Positions 1 through 13,139 of a stretch of 64,000 nucleotides of DNA are shown here, piece by piece; the stretch's first letter is position 1, and each line of letters starts with the position of its first letter. The translations under genes were made by a program, and so were the position numbers. The DNA comes from Piromyces finnis (taxonomy: Eukaryota; Neocallimastigomycota; Neocallimastigomycetes; Neocallimastigales; Neocallimastigaceae): positions 94,501 to 158,500 of the forward strand of contig MCFH01000019.1 of the NCBI GenBank assembly GCA_002104945.1. Direction: 5' to 3'. Below the pieces are notes generated by a model that saw only the letters and a program-made list of their open reading frames with translations, searched no databases and was not told where the DNA came from.

Positions 1-831
1 TAGAACAACAATATTATGTTAATTTTATAAATATTCAGATTTATTATTGTATTTGAAGAGAATGTTATTTTATATGATAAATTTTATATATTCCTTTAAG
101 ATTAAATTTCGTTTAACAATTAACATTTCTTTAATTTTCCTTTATTTCAATATCTAATGATATAAATACTTCATATGATATAATATAATGTATACAAGAA
201 TTTATCGTTGATGGATTATTGTTCAGAGAAATCAACATTTAATCTTTGAAATTTCCAATTATTATATATTTTATTATAAATAAAGTAATAGAAGAAGAGT
301 TATGATATTAAACCTTTAAAATATTTCTGATTATTAAATAAATAAAATATATATTTTTTTGTTATAATATATATATAATAAACTTATTTTATTATAATAT
401 ATATACGATTGTGGTTAGTTATAAAAAAGGATGTAAATATTTATAACAATTTTTCGCAAAGAAAAAAAAAAAAAAAATTGTAAATTATTATTATTTACTA
501 GGCAATTTTGAAATTAACTCAATATAATTTAGATTACAATATATTAATGAATAATTTTAATATATCAGTTTATATTGATATATATATTCTATTTATTTAT
601 AAATATATAATTCATTATATTATAATATATTTTTTTCAATTATTATTTTTCTTTAACCAATCAATAATAAATATATTTTATTCAATCAGGAATAGTCAAA
701 ATCACGTTTCTTTGTTAAAAATCAACGCTATTTAAGCATAAATCTATGCTTAATTTATAAATAAAGATAAATGGAGAATACATTTATAAATTAAATAAAT
801 AAATAAATAAATTAATAAATAAATAAATTAA

Positions 832-862
<31 letters not shown>

Positions 863-871
863 CTAAATAAC

Positions 872-902
<31 letters not shown>

Positions 903-2501
903 CTAACTAACTAAATAAATAAATAACTAAATAAATAAATAAATAAATAGTGATAATAATTTATTAATAAATTTTCCATGCCAAGTTATTATTGGTTAAG
1001 GATGCTAAGTAACAATAATGATAAGCATTTAGTGGGTAATTTTTTTATATATACTAATAATAAATAAATAAAAAATCATTATATGTAATTTTTATAATAG
1101 TATGTTATATGAAAAGTTATTAAATAATTATTGTATATTTATATTTCTAAAACTATAACATTAACTATAAAGGGTGGTTTAAAGACTTTGCTTGCTAGTA
1201 AAAGTTGGTTTATGAAATTTTATTATAAATTTAACTTTTTTTTACCTTTAAAATTTGTGTAAAAAAATTTTATTTTAATATAAAATAAAGTTTCATTTCA
1301 AAATATTTAATTTATTGTTGAGTGTTACACAAAAATAAAAATAAACTCCAATATATAGTTTTCATATATTAAATACATATTATTCCAAATAAATGGAGAA
1401 ATTTAAAAAAAAATTAATTTATTTGTAAATATTGTTATGAATTTAAGTTTTAGAATTAAAAACAATAGTAAAAAAAAAATAACCCTTTTAAATTATATCA
1501 GTGAAAGGGCGATGACTTTATAAAAAATCATCTAAAAAAAAAAAGATGCTTTAATTATATAGCAACAACAACAACAACAACAAAATGCAATAATAAATAT
1601 TTTTTTTTCTTTTTATAAAAAAAAGATAATATTAAATTTTTAAGAATATGAATATTAAAAATAAATTAAATATTTTTATTGTTTGAATGTCACTTTAATC
1701 ATATTCATTTTTATTTTATATATAAAAATGTTAAATTGATTGTGTATGAAAGAAAAAGTTTTTATAGTAGACTTTTTTCTTTTTAAATTAAAAATATTTC
1801 ATAAGAATATTACAATTTAATACCCTGTAACATTATTATAGTTGTTTTAAACTATAAAAATCTATATATCTATTTTTATGATATAACATTTCAAACAATA
1901 TACTGATTTTTAATTTTTTAAAAAATTAAAGATTAAGTTATTAACTTTGATTAAAATCAAAAATAACAAAAAATAAAATAAAATAAAATAAATAAAAATA
2001 GTTTTAACAATATTTACAACAACAACAACAACAACAAAAGAAATAGTAAAACAAAATAAAACTAAAAATAATAAAAATTTAAAAATTTTAAATTATAACC
2101 ATATTTTTTTTTTCAATTAAAATTAAAGGAAAAAGTTTTAAAAAATTAAGTAAAATTAAGATAAATCTTAATAACAACAACATTAACAACAAAATCTAAA
2201 TAACGATAAAGATAACAAATTATAAATTATAAATTTTATTAAAAAAAAAGTTAATTATTATTATAGAATTTTCATTAATCCAGTTTAAAGTTATATAAAG
2301 TAACAAATATATATATCAAATTATTTCTCATATTCTACTCCTTTTATTAATTAGAAAAAAGATTCATAATTATTTTTTTCAATATTAAATCTTTTAAATT
2401 TTCATATCTTTTTTATATAAAAAAAGACACCATAATATTTATGCAATTATTATTTTCTCATACTCCTAGAATAATATATTAATAATATATATTGTAATAC
2501 A
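1..2501. other. AT-rich intergenic DNA
   Basis: No supportable gene is seen. The stretch is almost all A/T with homopolymer runs, CAA-rich patches near 1561-1585 and 2019-2040, and an (AAAT)n block listed separately. Open frames such as 508-735 have the Ile/Tyr/Phe/Asn composition expected of random AT-rich DNA. Confidence 0.7.
799..949. repeat. (AAAT)n tetranucleotide microsatellite
   Basis: The block consists of AAAT units with scattered ATTA and AACT variants. The variants AACTAAAT and AACTAACT are clustered in its second half, which suggests local spread of point changes by slippage. A related, less pure (AAAT/GAATAAAT) block occurs at about 3176-3320. Confidence 0.9.
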
Positions 2502-2963
2502 ATGAATAAATCAACATTTCTTATATATATTGGATATATGTCAATTGCTTTGGTATTGGGTAATGATATTCATTAATTAAATTAATAATTATAAATTTTA
2601 AATAATTAATTTTTATAAAATTTTTATTATGTAGGTGTAATAATAGGATTTATAATAATCTACTCATATAAACTAATAAAAAAATTAACAAAACGAAAAG
2701 AGTCTTCTAAAAATAAAGAAATTAAAGGAATTTCTACTTCATTTAGTACAGAATTAGTTCAAGATTCAAATGAATATAACATTGATATAGATTATGATTT
2801 TGACCTACCGTCATTTTCTTCACCTCAATATAATTTATACCCCAATCAAAAAATTCTTGAAACGAGTTCGGAAGAAATAACATTTAATACCACAAACACA
2901 CTAAAAAGATTAATTGATATTGATACTGCAAAAAAGCAAGCAAATCATATTTCTGTAGTATAA
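2502..2963 (+). CDS. small single-pass membrane protein, two exons (unknown function)
   Basis: I read exons 2502-2559 and 2635-2963, joined across a 75-nt phase-1 intron (GTAATG...TATGTAG), giving 128 residues. The first ~30 residues form one long hydrophobic segment that crosses the splice junction (...ALVLGVIIGFIIIYSYK), followed at once by a Lys/Arg-rich stretch (residues ~31-50). This pattern fits a signal anchor or a single transmembrane helix with the basic side in the cytosol. The rest is hydrophilic, rich in Ser, Asp and Asn, with no cysteines or repeats. I do not recognise a family. The gene model rests on the exact intron borders and on an exon 2 that stays open for 109 codons at lower A+T than its surroundings. 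It is too short and split to appear as a long open frame. Confidence 0.6.
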
Positions 2964-3627
2964 ATTCAAAAGTATTACAAATTAATTATTAAATTACTGG
3001 AGATATAGAAAGTTTTGAAAATCCATTTTATTTTTTTTATTAAATGAAATAAAAGAAAAATAATTATAATAATATTAGAATGACATATTTAATTTTCAAT
3101 AGTTATAATATTTAAATTTATAAATGAACGCTTTTTTTTTTTTTTTTTGTTTAAAAAAAAAAAGAAACAAAATGAATAAATAGATAAATAAATTTATAGA
3201 GTATAAATAAATGAATAAATAAATAAATAAATAAATAAAAATAAATAGATGAATAAATAAATAGATAAATAAATTTATAAATGAATAAATAAATGAATAA
3301 ATTAATAATAAATAAATAAATTCTATTTTTAAAGATTTAAAAATTAATTTTTTTTTTCAAAAAAAAAGTTTTAAATTAATTTTAAATTAAATTTTTAATT
3401 AAATAGTTATAAAGATAAAGCAAAAAAAAACTTTTAATGTAGTTGATGATTTTATTATAAAAAAAAATGAATATATAAATATATAAAAAAGCAAAGCATT
3501 AATATTAAATAAATGAATGAATGAATATTTTTTAATTTTATATAATGAAAAAAAGTTGATAAAATAAATATTTTAAAGAGTTTTTTTTTATTTGTTTGTT
3601 TAAACAATTACAATCAATTTTTAAAAA
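2964..3627. other. intergenic, low complexity
   Basis: Spacer between two plus-strand genes. It holds an imperfect (AAAT)n/(GAATAAAT)n block (3176-3320) and poly(A)/poly(T) runs, including an inverted T-run/A-run pair at 3133-3163. No gene is seen. Confidence 0.7.
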
Positions 3628-6600
3628 ATGAAATATAAACCACAACATAACACAGAACCTTTCTGGGGAGCATTTGAAAAGAATAATAAAGATAAGAATA
3701 AAATAAAGAGAAATACAGATGATATAAATAATATCAATTCAAAAAAAGTATTAAATAATGAAAAAAAAGAAAAACAAAAAGTAAATAGTAATCATTATTT
3801 TTCATCCGTGAAGGATGGGAATATTACTTCAACACGTTTAGTTGCTACAATGAAAGATCTGTGTACTTCAGATAAGGAAAAATTAGCAAAACTTATTACT
3901 AAATTAGCTATTGAAGAAACAAAAAATCAGAAATTAGAATTAAAAAATAAAAATTATAAATCACTTTTATTAGAAGAAAGAATAAAAAACGAACAATTAT
4001 TAAAAACTCATAATGGTTAGTGTGTGTCTAATAATTTATAAAAAAAAAAAAAGTATATATGTATGTCTATAGATAAAAAAAATATTGTTTTTTTTAAAAA
4101 AAATGTATTAATCGTAAGTTATAATTGTACTATTTAATATTATTTAGAATCAAAAAATATTTACACTGTTTTTGAACAACTATTACAAGAAAAAAAAGAA
4201 AATAAAAAAAAAAGTAGTAAAAAAAAGGTATATATATTTTAACATTAAAAAACAATGATTCAGAAAAAAAAAAGAATTATTAACATTTATATATATATAC
4301 ATATATATATAATCTATTAATGTACGATATCATATTTTAAAGGATAAATTAAGTAATTATAATAATATTACATCAACTGATACAGCCATTTTATCATCAT
4401 TGAAAAAAATACTTTCTAATGAAAATAAACTAACTAAACAAACAAAGGGTAAAGAGAAATCAAAATTAAAAGAAATAATACAAAGTATACCGGTAAAAGA
4501 AATTAATGATACTTTTTCCAGTAGTGATAGTTTAATAAACATTTCAATGAATAACAATAGTGTTAATGATGAAATTTCGAGATCTTTTGATAACAATGAA
4601 ATAGAAAAAAAGGATATAATTTCAATGAAAAATAATGATAATAGCATTAAAAAGGGTAATAAAACAAGTACAAAAAAGGATAAGGAAAACAAAAATGTGG
4701 CTATGGAGTGTAATGATTATGATAATAAATTATTATTAAATAGCATAAATTTTATGAAAGGAAATATACAAAATTGTGATAGAACAGAACGTAAAAAAGT
4801 AATAGATAATATTAAAGCCTTTGAATTAAGAAATTTTGGAAGTATTAAAGAATCCCCAAAGAATTTAGATGAATCAATTTTTCAAAAGACATCAAATACA
4901 AGTAGTAACAAAAATTTTGATATGGGTTTAGAAGAAATTCAGAATGTTAAAGGAATAAATAAGGATATAAAAAATGATATTAATCCAAATGATATTATTA
5001 CAGGGTTTACTTCAAAAATTGTTGAGGAATTAAAAATTTATTTCAATGAATTAAATCATCAGGGACAAAAGAATGAAAATGTAAATTATTTTGAAAGAAA
5101 GGGAAATAATAAGCTGGCTTCTTCCTCCTGTACAAATAATAAAGATATAAGTAAAACTTTTCAATCATTAAATGTTGATCCAAAAGTTAAAGATTTATTA
5201 ATGCTTTCATACAATGCATATAAAAAACAAAATGATGAACATAACAACAGTTGCAATAGTAATAATAATAGTAGTAAAGTTAATTCTTTTGATAATAATT
5301 TACATAGTGGTAAAGTTGATTCTTATAATAGTAATAATAACAATAATAGTCGTAAAGTTAATTCTTTTGATAATAATTTACATAGTGGTAAAGTTGATTC
5401 TTATGACAATAATATGCATAGTCATAAAATTTTTTCTTCTGATAATAAAGGAAATAGTCATCAGTCTTCAAAGAATATATTTAAGGAATCAAAGATACTG
5501 GATGATTCCTCATTGGATTTATCTATAACAACTATTGATAATGAAGAAGTGGAAAATAAAATGAATGATCCTGCCAAATATACTGAAAATAGTAATAACT
5601 ATAACAGGGACAACAAGGACAACAAGGATAACAACAACAATAATAACAATAATAACACCAACAAAATTTTCAATTTCACCAATAATAATCAAAAAATTTT
5701 TAAAGGTGTTTTCAACAACAGTAATCATGAAAGAAGTAATGATTTATTAAAAAATAGTAATAGAATATATAATGATACGAATATATTTAACGAAGAGTAT
5801 TTAATAAGTAATATTCCTTTTATATCTAATCATGAGAAAGAGGATTTTAGGGAAACAACAATGCAAACAAGTTTATATGATATTGTTTTCCAATTAGAAA
5901 ATGAAGATAATGAAAGGAAAAAGGATAGTAGTCAAAATACAGGAATTAAGGATAAAAGTACAATTCAGTGTTATTCTAATATAAAAGAAACTAATCTGGA
6001 ACAAAATAATGAAAAGGATGATATCCTTAAGGCAATAAATAACATCAAAACTTTTCATAATACTAGTGATGAAATTCCAAAAATGTTTAATGGGGATTCG
6101 AAAATTAATAAAAATGACGTTCATGAAAAGATGTTTAAAAATATGAGAAATGAAAAAGTAAATTACTCAAATACTAATTCTAATTTTTTCGATGTCAATG
6201 ATGATGGTAATACCAATAGACCTAATAATTTATACCTCAGTGATGATATTAATTACTCCAATGAATTTGAAAAAAGATATAGAAATGAAAATATTATCAA
6301 TAATAATGATAACAACATTAAGGGAAAAAATATTAATACTAATAAAAATAATGTTAATGATAAAAGAAATGATAACAATAATAACAATAATAACAAGAAC
6401 AATAACAACGATGATAACAATAACAGTAATAACAATTATAATTATAATAATAATTATGATAGCAATGAAGAAATAAATAGTAATGAAAAAATAAATAGTA
6501 AAGAAAAAATAAATATAAACAACAACTACAATTATAATGATAATCATAACAACAGCAGTAGCAACAACAGCAATAATCATAATTATATTGATAATCATAA

Positions 6601-7981
6601 TAATAATAGTGGCAATAACAACAATTGCAATTATAATAAATATAGTAATAATGATAATTTTAATAACAGCAGTGACAATAACAAAAGCAACAATTACAAT
6701 TACAATTATAATAATAATAACAATAATAACATTGATAATAATAATGGTAATGATGATAATAATAATAACATCAATTACAATTACATTTATAATTATAATC
6801 ATAATGACAGTTATTACAACAATAAGGAAATAAATAGTAATAAAAAAAATGATAAAAACAATAGCCATTATAATTATTATGATAAGTGTTACAACAACTA
6901 CAACAACAACTACAATAACAACAATTATCATTATAATTATAAGGAAAATTTTAAATGTAATAAGAAAATCAATAATAGTAATAAAAGTGATAAAGGCAAC
7001 AACAACAATAATGGCAACAACTATAACAATTATAATGATAATGGTAATTATAATAGCAACACTAACAATAATAATAAATTCATTTCTGATTATGATATAT
7101 CAAAAAATAAAATAAATGATTATGATAAAAGATTGTGCAGCAACTTGAGGTATAATCACAATAACAATAGTAGCAATAATATTAGTAATAATATCATCAA
7201 TAACAATATCAGCAATGATGACGATTATATTAATAAAAATTATTATTGTGAACAAAATACCAATTTCAATTTTAGTAATGATAATAGCAATTCTAATAAC
7301 AATTATTATTATTGTAAAAATATTAATACAAGTATAAGACACAAGTATAACAATAATAACAATAATTATTATAATGATGGTAATTGTTTTAATGCTGAAA
7401 ATTATAATTATATTGAAAAAAAGTGTAATCAATATATTGATAATATTGATGATAAATATGATCCTCCTCCTCCTCATCATCATATAAATTATGATGCCAA
7501 TTATTATCATCAACCTAAATTTAGTAATAAAATAAATAATAATGATGGTATCTTTACTGGACCATATCAATGTAATCATCTATATAATAGTTATCCTGAA
7601 TATCATAGATATAATGATGTTAGTGAAATTCCTTCTTCCCGGCCAATCTATCATTATAATTCTACTAGTTTCAAGGAAACTACTCGAAACTTCGAAGAGC
7701 CATATATTAATAATACCGTTGATGAATTATGTTATGATAATCAAGTATTAAATGAAGATTGTACACGTACACCATGTGAATGTGGATGTAAATGTTCATT
7801 ATATAAAAAAAATGAAAGAATGAATAATAATATAAAAAAAAGAGGCCCTATAAAAGAAGATGGTAGATTAAACCCAATTAAAATAGGAAAAAACATTCAT
7901 GAAACACAAAAGAATTTATTAAAACAAAAAACTCTTGTAAAACAAGAAAAAAAAGATGATGATGGTGATGATGATAATGAT

Positions 7982-8048
<67 letters not shown>

Positions 8049-8614
8049 GTTTTGATTCAGATGAAAAACAGTATTATAAAACAAAAATGAAAGAAATTAT
8101 AGATCCTACGATTAAGGATCCAAAACTCTTTATTCAAGAGGATAAAAAATTGAAAAAAGTGGTTCGAAGCATTCCACCTCCATCACCATTATCAGAAGTT
8201 AATATTAAGAAGAAACCGATTCAGTATGCCTATGAAATAGGAAATTCTATTCAATTACAAAATTTACAAAATGAATTTTTACAAGAAAAAAAAAAGATTG
8301 AAAGATTAGAAAAAGTTGTAAAAGAAGTGACACGCCAAAGAATTGAGGAGGAAGAAGAAAAAACATCAGAAAATTCAGAATATAGTATTGAAATAGCGAT
8401 TAAAAATGGACTATATAATTCTGAAATTATTCATAGTCCGACAAAAATATCAAATAGTAATAAGAGGATAAAATCAAAAATTTCTGGAAAAGAAGAGATA
8501 AGTAAAAATAATAAGAAAAAAAAACGGAAAGAAAATTTAAAAATTAATGAAGTTAAAAAAGATAATAACAGTAATAATAAAAGTAAAAACAACAACAATA
8601 ACAATAACAATAAC

Positions 8615-8705
<91 letters not shown>

Positions 8706-11397
8706 GTGGTGGTTATCGCCAAGAAGATAAACCTTCAAATTTTAAAGAAAAAATACGAATGGATATTGTAAAAAAAAATAAAGATGGAACATATGAAACC
8801 ATTCAATCTATCGATCCAAGAGATTTTATAACCTATTCCACTACCAAAACCAAAAAAAACGGAACAAAACATGATGAAGAAGAAGAAGAAGAAGAAGAAA
8901 GATGTTTAAATTACAATATAAAAATTAGAAATAAAGAGAATTATCCCAACAATACTGATGAAAATTCTATTATGGATAAAAGAATTCCAATGAAAAGAAA
9001 AGAAAAGATAAATTCTAAAAGAAATAAAAGTAATAATGAAAATGGTAATAGACCACAACACCTTCCCACAACCAAGAATGCATCTCCTATTAATTTAAAT
9101 AGTATTGGTTCACCCTCTTCTTTAGGCTATATGAATGTTCCTAAAACAACGGTTATTAGTCAATATTTTAGTCCAAAGGAGAAAGATATAGAGAAAAAAA
9201 GAAAGCCATGGAAGCATCAAATTATCCATACAAAACTTAATAAAGAAGATGGGATTGATAATGATGCCAAAAGAGGTAAGCAGAATAAAAAAAGTCAAAA
9301 GCATTCAACACGAATATTAGGTAAAGAAAGAAAAGAAAATGACCTCTGTGAAGAATACGATGAAAGAGAGGATGATAGAATACAAAAAGGAAAGGATGAA
9401 CATGATGAAAGTTTTGAGTATACAAAAAATAATTTAACTGCTCATACAAGTACTTTGATTCAATATCTTAATGATATCAGCCCAATAATGGAAAAAGAAA
9501 AGAATTATAAATATAAATTTGAAAAAGAAGATAATAATAATAAATTCGAATATAACATTGTTAATGATAATGCTATTGATAATGATGATGATAATGACAA
9601 TGATGATAATGATGATAGGAGTAATGATGATATTGAATGTATAGAATATAGGGATAATAAGAATACTAATTATAAAAAAGGAAATAGGAGAATTGATCAT
9701 TATAAAACCTTGGACAAAGAAATGATCCTTCATTACGATAATGATAAGAAGAAGAAATCGAATAATTATAATAATTTAAAACGATATAAAAGTAACCTGG
9801 AAAAAGATAATTTATTTAAAGAAGTTGAATTATATTATAATAATTATGGTAAAAATTATTTTAATAGTATAACAGAAAAGAAGGTTAAGGATCGATATGC
9901 AAGGAACAATAAGAATAATAATATACAAAAATTAAATATAAAAACGCCTAATAATTACGGTGATGATGCTGATAATGATGATGAAAATCATAATAATAAT
10001 TTAATTATAAATGAAAATAGTATAGAAATAGAAAGAATTGATAAGGATATCAATAATGAACATTATATAAAAAAGAATGATTATATTGAAGAAGAAGAAG
10101 AAGAAGAAGAAGAAGAAGAAGAAAGAGATTATGAATCATATGATGCTATCGATAATGAAAATAAAAATATGGATTTGAGAAGCAAAGAGTTTAACAAAAA
10201 TATTAGTGAAGATGATACTGAAGAAAAAATCCATGGTAGAAATAAGGAAGAAGAAGAATATCAACCTTTCAACGATCATAACTTATCAAACATTGCCCAG
10301 AGAAAACAAATGAAAAAAGGCTATTCCTTAAATGATTTAAATAAGGGTTCAAAAAAGGTTAGTTTATCGGCATCTCGGTTGATCAACAAAAGTGATAATT
10401 TTATTAATTCAAAGAAAAAAAATAAAAAGTATTATGGAGAATATGAGGGATTTTCAGATGAAGAAAACTCATCTACTACGGATGTAAAGAGGTTGAATCC
10501 GAATAATGAAAGTAAGGATCAAAAATCTTCTTCTAATCGCTCGTTAGCCACTAAAGAAAAAAAAATTATATTACCATCGTATAAAGAACTTTATTGTATA
10601 TCTAAAACAGCATCTAATATTGATTATATAGTAAATAAAGAAAAAAATGAAAATGCCTATGGAATAAATATAATAAATAATACTGAAGTGTATCCAGAAA
10701 ACGATGGTAAGGAAGACTTTAATGAAAGTGAAACAACCCATTCATCGGATGAAAATATGAATTATTATTCTGATACACAATTGATAGAACAAAGACAACG
10801 AAGAAATAGGAGGGTCACCAGACAGATTAGATACAAGGAAAATAATTTAAAAGAACAAGAGGATCAGCATCGTCTAAAATATGAAAAATTTACTAATAAG
10901 AGCGTCTCTATTCCAAAACAATATGAAAAAATAGATAATGAAGAAGATATTTATGAACATGAGACTAACAAAATTAATAAAAATAATTTAATAAAAAGAA
11001 GATTAAGTAGAAAAAATAAATATAGGTTATCAAATGAAAATGTCAACTATAATAATAATAGTAATAATAATAATAATGAGTATAATGAAGTTAGTAAACA
11101 AAATAATAATGATGATGATGATGATGATGATAAAAACAGTAGTAATAATCATAAAAGATATGAGTATATCGAAAGATATAATAACAACCAAAATAATAGA
11201 TATAAATATAATAGAGAATATAATAATGATTATAATGATAATGATGAAGAAGAGTATAACGGAAATGATGAATTTTATGAAAATGATGGATATTATGAAC
11301 ACTATAATGATTATAATGAAAATGATGAGTGTAATGATCATTATAAATATAAGAATAGATATGATGATGATGCTGATGTTGATGATGATGTTGATGT

Positions 11398-11432
<35 letters not shown>

Positions 11433-12145
11433 GTAATGATGAAGATAACTTTTCTGAACAAAAAGATGGCAAAAGAAATAGAAGAGATGATGTTTTTAAT
11501 ATGTTAGAGGAAGATGAAGATTCAATGTTAGTTGGTTCACCTCAAAAAAGAAATAATTATTATTATCAAAATTCCAATTGTGGTATTGATAAAACAAATT
11601 ATTATTTAGATAACAAGAATGATACAATTAAAAAAGAAAATGATGATTTTAGTTCGTATATAGAAAATTCAGAAATTTCTAGTCATACTTCTTTTAATGA
11701 GGACCCTGATGAAAGTATTAGGGAATCTCGTACAACACCAAATCAAAAAAACTTATCAATAAACTATAAAAATAACGGTAGCAATACCAACGACAAAAGA
11801 TTACGATCAAATACATACATAAATGATGAAACTAACATTCAATTAAAAAAGATTATTAAAGAAGAGATTAAAAAAAATTTCAAAATTAAAAAGGATGTCT
11901 CCAAATACAAAACTCCCACAACCATCAATTCCTCATCCCAAAGTATATCCTATTATAATTCTAATTTAAATGATGATGATAATGACTATATCCATTCTAC
12001 CAATAAATCATTCCATTCAACGCATTATACAATAAATAAGAATAAGGGGGATATTGAATCTGAAACAGAAAATGATGAAGCCATTATGCTAATGAATCCA
12101 TATTTTTATCAATCCAATAGCTCAAGTTCATATTACTATAGATAA
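3628..12145 (+). CDS. giant Asn-rich protein with hinderin-like N-terminal coiled coil, three exons
   Basis: Exons 3628-4015, 4148-4227 and 4343-12145 join in frame (introns of phase 1 and phase 0, GTTAGT...TTTAG and GTATAT...TTAAAG) to give 2,756 residues. Residues ~68-160 form a Lys/Glu-rich coiled coil that opens with MKDLCTSDKEKLAKLI (75-90). This resembles, from memory, the conserved core of the hinderin/KIAA1328 family, a coiled-coil protein reported as an SMC3 partner; that assignment is an inference. The rest is low complexity: hundreds of Asn residues (pure runs near residues 1370-1391 and 1573-1611), acidic Glu runs (nt 8876-8901 and 10087-10122), an Asp run (nt 11396-11432), a short CxCxCxC-type patch at nt 7765-7797 and basic stretches that could be nuclear signals. 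No enzyme domain or membrane segment is seen. The long exon 3 stays open for 2,600 codons, so the frame is under selection despite its composition. Frames on the opposite strand here are poly-Ile shadows. Confidence 0.75.
7979..8046 (+). repeat. (AAC)n-(AAT)n tract coding for poly-Asn
   Basis: In-frame trinucleotide run inside the giant gene. The first part is AAC, the second AAT, so the encoded run is pure Asn although the codon changes half-way. Confidence 0.9.
8589..8704 (+). repeat. (AAT)n tract coding for poly-Asn
   Basis: About 38 consecutive Asn codons, starting with mixed AAC/AAT and continuing as pure AAT. It is the longest homopolymer run of the giant protein. Confidence 0.9.
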
Positions 12146-13130
<985 letters not shown>

Positions 13131-13139
13131 ATGAAATGA
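13131..13139 (+). promoter_or_regulatory. two-codon upstream ORF overlapping the GH5 start
   Basis: ATGAAATGA starts 5 nt before the cellulase ATG in another frame and its stop overlaps that ATG. If translated, it gives Met-Lys-stop and would favour reinitiation or leaky scanning. The alternative is that transcription begins between the two ATGs. Confidence 0.3.

Noticed and set aside
508-735. 75-codon frame near the left end
   Set aside because: Ile/Tyr/Phe/Asn-rich and stop-poor by chance, with no start context or similarity.
1500-1540. Possible C/D-box-like motif (GCGATGAC)
   Set aside because: The C box is imperfect and no paired D box or terminal stem is found.
799-3320. Tandem repeats that might be a CRISPR array or centromere satellite
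   Set aside because: They are simple tetranucleotide repeats without unique spacers or long units.
6230-6931. 233-codon minus-strand frame made of Ile and Val
   Set aside because: Shadow of Asn codons (AAT/AAC) of the giant gene read in the other strand.
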